Positions 27,056-34,651 of a DNA stretch of 64,000 bases are shown here, one piece after another; the stretch's first letter is position 1; each line of letters opens with the position of its first letter. The notes under the pieces were generated by a model that saw only the letters and a list, made by a program, of their open reading frames with translations, searched no databases and had not been told where the DNA came from. Source of the DNA: Caenibius tardaugens NBRC 16725 (GTDB taxonomy: Bacteria; Pseudomonadota; Alphaproteobacteria; Sphingomonadales; Sphingomonadaceae); contig NZ_CP034179.1 of assembly GCF_003860345.1 (NCBI RefSeq), positions 2,154,001 through 2,218,000 of the forward strand, given 5' to 3'. The translations under genes and the position numbers were made by a program.

Positions 27056-27823
27056 ATGACAGGGCCAGTCGAAATCGATCGTCAAGGGCAGCGTCGCCCG
27101 ATCACGCGCAGATGGGTGCCCGAAGCGCCCGTCGCGCTGGAATACAATGGCCTGTCCTACGCCGTGATGATGGCGACGCCCGCCGATCTCGAAGACTTCG
27201 CACTGGGCTTTGCCCTGACCGAGGGGCTGGCGCAGCAAGTGGGCGATTGCACCGGCATCGCCTTGGCCGAGGTGGAAAAAGGCTGGATCGTGCGGGCGAG
27301 CCTTGCCGGTCTGGGGGTCGAACAGTTGACGGAACGCGTGCGGGCACGCGTGGCGGAATCGTCCTGCGGGCTGTGCGGGATAGACAATCTCGACGCGGTG
27401 AGCCGGCCCCTGCCGCCAGTTGCCCAGCATGAACCCGTGGTGCCGGACGCGATTTTTCGGGCCTTGTCGCAATTGCGCGATCATCAGCCGCTTGGCTGCG
27501 CCACCGGGGCGGCGCATGGGGCGGCTTTTGCCACAACGGACGGGGATATCCTGTACGCGCGCGAAGATGTCGGGCGGCACAACGCGCTGGACAAACTGAT
27601 TGGCGCACTGGCGCGCAGTGGGCAGGATGTGGCGCAGGGCTTTATCCTGTCCAGCGCGCGCTGTTCCTACGAAATCGTGGAAAAAGCGGTGCGCGCGAGG
27701 GCAACCACACTGGCCACCATATCGCTGCCGACGACGCTTGCGGTCGAACGGGCACAAGCCGCCGGACTGACGCTCTATTCGCTGGCGCGGGATGACAGCG
27801 TTTTGTCGATCGCTTCAGGCTGA
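27056..27823 (+). CDS. fdhD: formate dehydrogenase accessory sulfurtransferase
   Basis: This 255-residue FdhD/FdsC-type protein takes sulfur from a cysteine desulfurase and places it on the molybdenum cofactor, which formate dehydrogenase needs for activity. The catalytic cysteine pair is in ESSCGLCGIDNL, with the conserved cofactor-binding segments CATGAAHGAAF and REDVGRHNALDKLIG, and SSARCSYEIVEKA in the second half. The gene begins 5 bases after fdsD and completes the operon that started with frmA. Confidence 0.96.
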   Translation: MTGPVEIDRQGQRRPITRRWVPEAPVALEYNGLSYAVMMATPADLEDFALGFALTEGLAQQVGDCTGIALAEVEKGWIVRASLAGLGVEQLTERVRARVAESSCGLCGIDNLDAVSRPLPPVAQHEPVVPDAIFRALSQLRDHQPLGCATGAAHGAAFATTDGDILYAREDVGRHNALDKLIGALARSGQDVAQGFILSSARCSYEIVEKAVRARATTLATISLPTTLAVERAQAAGLTLYSLARDDSVLSIASG

Positions 27824-27866
27824 TTGATTCTGGCTGGTCGGCGCTGGTCGGCTCAGGCCAACTGCA

Positions 27867-28307
27867 TCACGAAAGCCGCGCGGGCACCCCGGGCAACATG
27901 CCAACCCGGTGCAGTGCGTCACCCAGTTGCATGACGGCATCGTGCAAGGCATCGCGGCCTTCCTCGCCTGCCAGCAGGAACAGGGTGGTGACCAGCCTAT
28001 GCGCGCGCGGGCCACGGCAATCGGAAACCATCGCCAGTAACACCGCCTCCCCCTCGGAAACGAGGGGGTTGCTGAAGTTCGCGAAAGGCAGGTCCTGCCG
28101 TGCATGTGTGGCGAGAAGCCCCATGACGCGGTGGAAGGGCACCAGTGCCGGAACCAGCCCCCTGTCCGCCAGCGCGCTGCCCAGCGCGGCGACCGGGCAG
28201 GTGCGCCGTTCCACTGCCGCCACCCACCGTCGCACGGCCCATATCAAAATCCTGCTGCCCTCATCCAGAGTGGCGATCGGACGGTCGAGATAGGCATACA
28301 TAGGCAT
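27867..28307 (-). CDS. hypothetical protein, possible paralogue of the 19091 product
   Basis: This 146-residue, mainly helical protein has core features RILIWAVRRWVAAVE, LVPALVPFHRVMGLLATHA and SEGEAVLLAMVSD. A second ATG two codons in (28301) is an alternative start, with GCGGAG close upstream. Similarity to the 134-residue protein at 19091 in helix order and key positions (L-x-x-A-x-R-x-W, E-x-x-LL) suggests one family. It may belong to a sphingomonad domain of unknown function that I cannot name with certainty. A Fur-like site lies 37 bases upstream, so expression is probably iron-responsive. Confidence 0.6.
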   Translation of the reverse strand: MPMYAYLDRPIATLDEGSRILIWAVRRWVAAVERRTCPVAALGSALADRGLVPALVPFHRVMGLLATHARQDLPFANFSNPLVSEGEAVLLAMVSDCRGPRAHRLVTTLFLLAGEEGRDALHDAVMQLGDALHRVGMLPGVPARLS

Positions 28308-28343
28308 CTGCTCCGCGAATCAATTTTCCCATCATAAGCAATA

Positions 28344-28360
28344 TTGAGAAGCATTCGCAA
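28344..28360 (-). promoter_or_regulatory. Fur-like box upstream of the 28307 gene
   Basis: TTGAGAAGCATTCGCAA has the TTGxGAAxxxTTCxCAA dyad seen in Fur-regulated promoters. It is 37 bases from the minus-strand start codon at 28307 and 123 bases from the plus-strand start at 28484, so it could affect both. Iron control is inferred. Confidence 0.45.
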
Positions 28361-28483
28361 TAATCAAATTCGCGAAATGCGCGCAACTGGAATTCTTGCG
28401 CCTGTTCCTGCATGCGCCCATCTGTTATCGGCCCGCGGATTGACGAACGGGCAACCGGCGATGTGGATGCGAAGGAAATGACG

Positions 28484-30538
28484 ATGGGTGATGTGCTGAC
28501 AACGCGCGTGGTGGGCAATGTCGGGATCGTGGAAATCGATTCCCCGCCGGTCAATGCGCTCTCCACCGACGTGCGCAGCGCGGTTATCGAAGGGCTGCGG
28601 ATCCACAATGCCGATGATGCGGTGGCGGCCATCGTTCTGCTTTGCGCGGGGCGGACGTTCTTTGCCGGGGCGGATATCGCGGAATTCGACAATCTGCCGA
28701 TCCGGCAACCCGATTTCGACGCGCTGATGGCGGCGGCGGAAAGTTCGGCCAAGCCGGTTGTCGCCGCCATTCACGGCACGGCGCTGGGCGGTGGGCTGGA
28801 ACTCGCCCTGTCCTGCAATTATCGCGTGGCCGTAAGCTCGGCCAAACTTGGCCTTCCCGAAGTCAATCTCGGCATTCTTCCCGGTGCGGGTGGCACGCAG
28901 CGGCTGCCCCGTCTGGTGGGCGCCGGCGTGGCGCTCGACATGATTCTGACAGGCAAGCCGGTGGGCGCGGCCAAGGCGGCCGAAATGGGCCTGATCGATC
29001 AGGTGGTCGAAGATGGCAAACTGGAAGAAGCGGCCCTCGCTTTCGCGCAGGACGTGATCGCCCAAGGTGCGCCCCTGCCCAAAGTGCGGGACAAGGCGGT
29101 TGCTGGCGGGCTGGACGATCTCGAAGCGGTCAAGGCAACGCACAAGCGCCAGTTCAAGGGGTTCAAGGCCCCGGGCCATATCGTGCAGGCGGTGGAAGCG
29201 GCGATCACCCTGCCGTTCGATGAAGGCCTGCGCCGTGAAAAGGACCTGTTCGGTGAACTGCTCGTCTCGCGCGAGAGCGAAGCCCAGCGCCATGTCTTCT
29301 TCGCGCAGCGTCTGACGGCGAAAGTCCCCGATATCGGCAAGGATGTGCCGATCCTGCCGATCCGCAAAGTGGGTGTGATCGGCGCCGGCACCATGGGTGG
29401 CGGGATCACGATGAATTTCCTGCAGGCTGGAATCCCGGTGACTCTGGTCGAAATGAAGCAGGAAGCGATCGATCGCGGCATTGCCACGATCCGCAAGAAT
29501 TACGAACGCACCGCAGCCAAAGGCCGGATGACAACCGATCAGGTCGAACAGCTTATGGGCCTGATCACGCCCGCGCTGTCACTCGATGCGCTGGCCGACG
29601 TCGATCTGGTTGTCGAAGCGGTGTTCGAGGAAATCTCCATCAAGAAGGATATCTTCGGCAAGCTGGATGCGATTTGCCGCGATGGCGCGATCCTTGCGTC
29701 GAACACCTCGTTCCTCGATCTCAACGATATCGCTTCGGCTACGAAGCGTCCGGAATGGGTGGTCGGGCTGCACTTCTTCTCGCCCGCCAATGTCATGCCG
29801 CTGCTCGAAGTCGTGCGCGGTGCGCATACCAGCAAGGAAGTGATTGGCACGGTCATGAAGCTGGCGGGCACCATCAAGAAGACGCCAGTGCTCGCCGGGG
29901 TCTGCCATGGTTTCATCGCCAACCGCATCATGGAACATCTGATCGTCCAGTCGCAGCAAATGGCGCTCGAAGGGGTGCCGCTGCGCACGATCGACAAGGT
30001 GATGAACGATTACGGTTTCGCCATGGGGCCGATTGCGATGCTCGACCTGATCGGGCTCGACGTGCTGGTTCACGGCGCCGAAGGCCGCACCCTGATGGGC
30101 GATTTCGTCGAGGCCGGGCGGCGCGGGCAGAAGACCGGCAAGGGCTTTTACGATTACGATGCGGATCGCAAGGCCACGCTTTCGGACGAAGCCGCGAAGA
30201 TCATTACCGATTTCGCAGCCTATGCCGGGATCAAGTCCGATCCGGACCAGAGCGACGAGGCCATTCTCAAGCGTCTGCTCTATCCCGTGGTCAACGAAGG
30301 CACGAAGTGCATCGAGGAAGGCATCGCCCTGCGCGCCTCCGATATCGATGTAGCGGCAATCCTCGGCTACAACTGGCCGGTGTTCACCGGTGGGCCGATG
30401 TTCTGGGGCGACACCATCGGCGCGAAGGTGCTGCTGGCCGGGTTGCAGGAACTGGAACCGCGCTATGGACCGGCGTTCAAACCTTCCGCGCTGCTCGAAA
30501 AGCTGGCGGCGGACGGCGGGGAAATCGCCAAGCTCTGA
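28484..30538 (+). CDS. enoyl-CoA hydratase / 3-hydroxyacyl-CoA dehydrogenase fusion (FadB/FadJ-like)
   Basis: ATG 28484 follows GAAGGAA at 28471 by a good spacing and gives 684 residues. The N-terminal crotonase domain (about 1-185) shows GTALGGGLELALSCNYRVA and NLGILPGAGGTQRLPRLVG with its catalytic glutamate. The central NAD-binding domain (about 295-475) has GAGTMGGGI and the conserved LASNTSFLDLNDIA and GLHFFSPANVMPLLE. Two C-terminal 3HCDH domains follow, the last containing YNWPVFTGGPMFWGD. It performs two consecutive beta-oxidation steps in the cytosol. The thiolase partner is not nearby. A hairpin terminator follows. Confidence 0.94.
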   Translation: MGDVLTTRVVGNVGIVEIDSPPVNALSTDVRSAVIEGLRIHNADDAVAAIVLLCAGRTFFAGADIAEFDNLPIRQPDFDALMAAAESSAKPVVAAIHGTALGGGLELALSCNYRVAVSSAKLGLPEVNLGILPGAGGTQRLPRLVGAGVALDMILTGKPVGAAKAAEMGLIDQVVEDGKLEEAALAFAQDVIAQGAPLPKVRDKAVAGGLDDLEAVKATHKRQFKGFKAPGHIVQAVEAAITLPFDEGLRREKDLFGELLVSRESEAQRHVFFAQRLTAKVPDIGKDVPILPIRKVGVIGAGTMGGGITMNFLQAGIPVTLVEMKQEAIDRGIATIRKNYERTAAKGRMTTDQVEQLMGLITPALSLDALADVDLVVEAVFEEISIKKDIFGKLDAICRDGAILASNTSFLDLNDIASATKRPEWVVGLHFFSPANVMPLLEVVRGAHTSKEVIGTVMKLAGTIKKTPVLAGVCHGFIANRIMEHLIVQSQQMALEGVPLRTIDKVMNDYGFAMGPIAMLDLIGLDVLVHGAEGRTLMGDFVEAGRRGQKTGKGFYDYDADRKATLSDEAAKIITDFAAYAGIKSDPDQSDEAILKRLLYPVVNEGTKCIEEGIALRASDIDVAAILGYNWPVFTGGPMFWGDTIGAKVLLAGLQELEPRYGPAFKPSALLEKLAADGGEIAKL

Positions 30539-30567
30539 TTTTGCGGGCATCATTGCCGCAATAAGCG

Positions 30568-30604
30568 AACGGGCGCGGACCATGCGGTTCGTGCCCGTTT
30601 TCTG
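30568..30604 (+). terminator. probable rho-independent terminator
   Basis: AACGGGC (30568-30574) pairs with GCCCGTT (30593-30599), extended by inner CG pairs, and is followed by TTCTGTTTT. It lies 30 bases after the fatty-acid oxidation gene and separates it from the zinc-type receptor. Confidence 0.55.
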
Positions 30605-30646
30605 TTTTGCCGGAGGTGGCGCGTGGGGCCCGGTCGCGAAAGTGGG

Positions 30647-30677
30647 TTGCCAAATCCATCAATGTGATATTATATCA
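30647..30677 (+). promoter_or_regulatory. promoter with Zur-like palindrome for the zinc-type TonB receptor
   Basis: TGATATTATATCA at 30665-30677 is a perfect dyad of 6-bp arms around one base, close to the GTTATAxTATAAC type of Zur box. TTGCCA at 30647-30652 and TATATC at 30671-30676, spaced 18, could be the -35 and -10. They would place the transcription start at or next to the ATG at 30682, implying a leaderless mRNA. Zinc repression is inferred from the box and the His-rich receptor. Confidence 0.5.
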
Positions 30678-30681
30678 TCAC

Positions 30682-32849
30682 ATGCTTAAGTCCAAGCCGC
30701 TTCAGGGAGCACGCGGCCTTCTTCTCCCGCCGACCTGTTTTGCCATGTTTGCCGTGGCCTTGCCCGCCCAGGCCGAGGAAGCCGGGGGCCGTGATTATCA
30801 TGCCCGCGATTCCGACCAGATCGTGGTCACCGGGGCGATTCCTTCACGGCGCGAAGATATGCTGTCGAGTGTCGCGGTGGTCGAAGGCAGCGAGCTGCTC
30901 CAATCCCTGCGCCCGTCGATTGGCGAAACGCTGGCGAAAACCCCCGGCGTGACCGCCACCTCGTTCGGTCCCAATGCCTCGCGCCCGGTTTTGCGTGGAT
31001 TGCAGGGCGAACGCGTGCGCATGTTGAGCGACGGGATCGGGTCCATCGACGTGTCCAACACTTCGGTCGATCATGCCGCGGTGGTGAACCCGCTGCTGGC
31101 CGAACGGATCGAGGTCCTGCGCGGCCCGCAATCCCTGCTTTACGGGTCGTCCGCGATTGGCGGCGTGGTCAACGTCCTCGACAAACGTATCCCGGTGGCA
31201 GTGCCGGACGAACCGATCCATCTGGGGGCGATCGCGTCCTATGGTTCGGCGGCGAACGAGCGGTCGATCGCAGGGGCGGTGGATGCTCCGCTCGGCGGCA
31301 ACTGGGTGGCCCATCTTGACGGCAGTTACCTGAAAAGCAGCAATATGCGCATTGGCGGCTATGCCTTGACGCGGGGCTTGCGGGCGCAGGCTCTGGCCAC
31401 CAGCCTAGAGCCGGAACATGACCACGATCATGATCATGATCATGATGATCACGGGCATGAGCACGACGGGGATATCGACTTTGCCGCCAATGCGCGGGTG
31501 AAAGGCAAGCTGCCCAACACCGCCAGCGAAACATGGAATCTCGGCGCGGGTCTGGCCTATATCGGGGATCGGGGCAATTTTGGCCTGTCCTACAGCCATT
31601 ATGACAGCCTCTATGGCGTGCCGGTGCGCTTCGCCACCGACCATGATCAGGAACAGGAAGCGCCGCGCCTCAGCCTCGTGCAGAAGCGCATCGATGGCCG
31701 TGCGGAATATCGGCTGGGCGGCGGCCTGATCGACAAGGTCAGTTTTCGTGGCGCCTATGCCAAATACCGCCATTTCGAACTGCACGAGGACGGTGAAGTC
31801 GGCACGGCTTTCTACAATCGCGGCTTCGAAGGGCGGCTGGAACTCGCCCAGAGCCAGCGTGGGGCATGGAAAGGCGTGACCGGCGCCCAGTATGCCACGC
31901 GCACATTCAATGCCGTGGGGCATGAGGCCTTTGTGCCGCGCTCCAGCAGCGACGAACTGGGCCTGTTCACGTTCCAGCAGCTCGATTATGGCGCGTTCAA
32001 GGTGGAAGGCGGGCTGCGCTATGACCATACGCGCCATCGCGCCAATCCCCGGGCGGAGGAAGACCAGTTTTTCGACGGGCAGCGCAGCTTCGATACGCTG
32101 TCAGGTTCGCTTGGCGCATCCTATGCATTGGCGGATGGCTGGCGCATCGGGTTCAATCTTGCCCGCACCGCGCGCGCGCCTGCGGCAGAGGAACTGTTCG
32201 CGAATGGTGCCCATGCCGGCACCGAAGCCTATGAAATCGGCGATCCCGCGCTCAGGCCGGAACGGTCCTGGGGGTGGAGGCGATCCTGCGCGGTGCGGGT
32301 ACGGGTTATTCGTTTGAGGCATCGGTCTATCACAGCTGGTTCGATGGCTTCATCTATCAGCAGCGCACCGGCGGATTGCAGGATGGCCTGCCAGTCTATC
32401 AGACCCGGCAGAGCGATGCGCGCTACTATGGCTTCGAGGTGCAGGGGCAGGTGACCTTGGCCCGGATCGGCGCGGTGGAGATCGTGGGCGATGCGCTGGC
32501 CGATTATGTCCATGCGCGGATCAGCAGCACCGGCCCTGCCCCGCGCATCCCCCCCTTGCGCGTGTTGGGCGGGCTGGGTGTCAAATCGCCCCGGATCGAC
32601 GGCCGGCTTGAAGTCGAACGGGTGACCGGGCAGGACCGCGTGGCCCAATTCGAAACGCCGACGGATGGCTACACCATGGTCAATGCCGAACTGAACTGGC
32701 GGCCATGGGGCCACGAACGGCCGCTGAGCTTCGCCTTGTCAGCCAACAATATCTTCGATGTCGCCGCGCGTCGCCACGCCTCGTTCCTGAAGGATTATGC
32801 CCCGCTCGCCGGGCGCGATATCCGGATCACGGCGAAACTCAGCATCTGA
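30682..32849 (+). pseudogene. TonB-dependent receptor with His-rich loop (ZnuD-like), single-base frameshift
   Basis: ATG 30682 starts a signal peptide ending ALPAQA, then a plug (IVVTGAIPSRREDMLSSVAV, GVTATSFGPNASRPVLRGLQ) and a beta-barrel. A His/Asp-rich loop near residue 247 (EHDHDHDHDHDDHGHEHDGD) is characteristic of zinc-importing ZnuD receptors. The first frame reaches RPERSWG at about 32275; the homologous barrel continues one frame over from GVEAILRGAGTGYSFEASVY to a normal receptor end at NIFDVAARR and ITAKLSI (stop at 32849). One base is missing around the TCCTGGGGG run (32266-32274). An intact protein would be about 722 residues. The break may be an assembly error. Confidence 0.85.
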
Positions 32850-32874
32850 TGGAAAAGCTGCCGGGGCGGTCCTT

Positions 32875-33429
32875 TCACAGCTTCGGCAGCGTTACCCCGC
32901 GCTGGCCCATGTATTTGCCCGCGCGATCGGCATAGCTCGTTTCGCACGGTTCGTTGCCGCGCAGGAACAGGAACTGGCAGGCGCCTTCGTTGGCGTAGAT
33001 CTTGGCGGGCAGCGGGGTGGTGTTGGAAAATTCCAGCGTCACGTGCCCTTCCCATTCGGGTTCGAGCGGGGTGACATTCACAATAATGCCACAGCGGGCA
33101 TACGTGGATTTGCCGAGACAGATCACCAGTACGTCGCGCGGGATGCGGAAATACTCGACCGTGCGCGCCAGTGCGAAGCTGTTGGGCGGGATCACGCAGA
33201 CATCGGTCTTGCGATCGACGAAGCTGTTCGCCGAAAAATCCTTCGGATCGACCAGCGCATTGTCGACATTGGTGAATATCTTGAACTCGTCCGCCACCCG
33301 GGCATCATAGCCATAGGAGGACAAGCCGTAGCTGATCACCCCTTCGCGGTTCTGCCGTTCCACGAAAGGTTCGATCATGCCGCTATGCCGGACTTCGTTC
33401 CGGATCCATCTGTCGCTGAGAATCGCCAT
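32875..33429 (-). CDS. dcd: dCTP deaminase
   Basis: The start at 33429 ([13 protein letters not shown]) is the family start and gives 184 residues. The enzyme deaminates dCTP to dUTP, feeding dTMP synthesis. Signatures are [15 protein letters not shown], the phosphate-binding [20 protein letters not shown] with the catalytic glutamate in [11 protein letters not shown], and [15 protein letters not shown] at the end. Upstream in-frame codons belong to the region before the start and are not conserved. It is transcribed with the epimerase gene on the same strand, 46 bases downstream of it. Confidence 0.96.
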   Translation of the reverse strand: MAILSDRWIRNEVRHSGMIEPFVERQNREGVISYGLSSYGYDARVADEFKIFTNVDNALVDPKDFSANSFVDRKTDVCVIPPNSFALARTVEYFRIPRDVLVICLGKSTYARCGIIVNVTPLEPEWEGHVTLEFSNTTPLPAKIYANEGACQFLFLRGNEPCETSYADRAGKYMGQRGVTLPKL

Positions 33430-33475
33430 GACCGTGTGATTCACCACCCGCGCGCGCGGGGCAAGCCGGTCAGGC

Positions 33476-34474
33476 TTAAAGCTGGTGGTATTCGCGGTAC
33501 CAATCCACAAATTTCGGCACGCCCTGCTCGATTGCGGTGGTTGGCGCGTAGTCGAGATCGCGCTGGATCGCCGCGATGTCGGCATACGTGCGGTGCACAT
33601 CGCCCGGTTGCATGGGCAGCATCTCCAGTTCCGCCTTCCGGCCGCAGGCTTCCTCCAAGAGGCCGATTACTTTCATCAGCGGTTCGGACCGGTGGTTGCC
33701 GATATTGTAGAGCGCGTGCGGTTTCACGCTGCCCCCCGCCTTTTCCGCGCCATCATCGGCAGGCGGGTGATCGAGACAGGCCACGACACCGGCGATGATG
33801 TCGTCGATATAGGTAAAGTCGCGGTACATATCGCCGTTGTTGAACACCGGGATCGGCTTGCCCGCGAGAATATTGGTGGTGAATTTCCACATCATCATGT
33901 CAGGCCGGCCCCACGGGCCGTAAACGGTGAAGAAACGCAGCCCAGTCAGCGGCAGGTGATAGAGATGGGCGTACGTTTCGCTCATCAGTTCGTCCGCCCG
34001 TTTGGTTGCGGCGTAGAGCGAGACGGGATGATCGGCCCGGTCTTCCACCGCGAAAGGCAGCTTGGTGTTGCCGCCATAGACGGAGCTGGAACTGGCGTAG
34101 ACCATATGGTCCACCCCGCGATGCCGCGCGAGTTCGAGCATGTTCACATGGCCGACGAGATTGGACCGGACATAGGCATGCGGGTTTTCGATGGAATAGC
34201 GCACGCCCGCCTGCGCCCCGAGATGCACGATGCGATCGAACGCCATGTCGGCCAGCGCTGCCTCCAGCGCGGGCATGTCTGCGAAATCGAGCGGCAGGAA
34301 CGCGAAGCGGTTACCACCCTGTTGCGCCAGTCTTGCACAGCGATCGCGCTTCAGCCTGACGTCGTAATAGGGTTCGAGGCTGTCGATCCCGATCACCTGA
34401 TCGCCGCGCGCAAGAAGTGTTTCGCTGAGCGCCGCGCCGATAAAGCCCGCTGCTCCGGTTACCAGTACGCGCAT
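33476..34474 (-). CDS. NAD-dependent nucleotide-sugar epimerase (UDP-glucuronate 4-epimerase-like)
   Basis: ATG at 34474 gives 332 residues beginning [20 protein letters not shown], an extended SDR Rossmann fold. The catalytic S-Y-K set is visible in [11 protein letters not shown] and [37 protein letters not shown] and [12 protein letters not shown] match UDP-glucuronate/UDP-glucose 4-epimerases that make UDP-galacturonate for polysaccharides. The longer open frame to 35497 overlaps cheA antisense and is spurious. No other surface-polysaccharide gene is adjacent. Confidence 0.92.
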   Translation of the reverse strand: MRVLVTGAAGFIGAALSETLLARGDQVIGIDSLEPYYDVRLKRDRCARLAQQGGNRFAFLPLDFADMPALEAALADMAFDRIVHLGAQAGVRYSIENPHAYVRSNLVGHVNMLELARHRGVDHMVYASSSSVYGGNTKLPFAVEDRADHPVSLYAATKRADELMSETYAHLYHLPLTGLRFFTVYGPWGRPDMMMWKFTTNILAGKPIPVFNNGDMYRDFTYIDDIIAGVVACLDHPPADDGAEKAGGSVKPHALYNIGNHRSEPLMKVIGLLEEACGRKAELEMLPMQPGDVHRTYADIAAIQRDLDYAPTTAIEQGVPKFVDWYREYHQL

Positions 34475-34651
34475 GCCGCCTCTTCTCGCCGTATTCGCCC
34501 GCAAGTCAGCCGGGCCAGCGCGCTTATAAGTGTCAAACATGAAAACACCATGCTTCACATCATGATGCGGCGGGCATGGCGGCATTTGCCGCAGGTAACC
34601 GCGAATTAACCATCTGGCGCAATAAGGCGTCTCGTAAAGGGGACCGGCCGG

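Noticed and set aside
24170-27757. A 1195-codon minus-strand open frame opposite the formate dehydrogenase genes
   Set aside because: It is antisense to well-supported fdsA, fdsD and fdhD, has low-complexity Arg/His/Ala-rich sequence and no domain; it is a codon-bias shadow.
31421-31480. GATCATGATCATGATCATGATGATCA-like tract as a microsatellite or repeat element
   Set aside because: It is in frame within the zinc-type receptor and encodes the His/Asp-rich loop expected for the family; the longer tract is coding, not a separate repeat.
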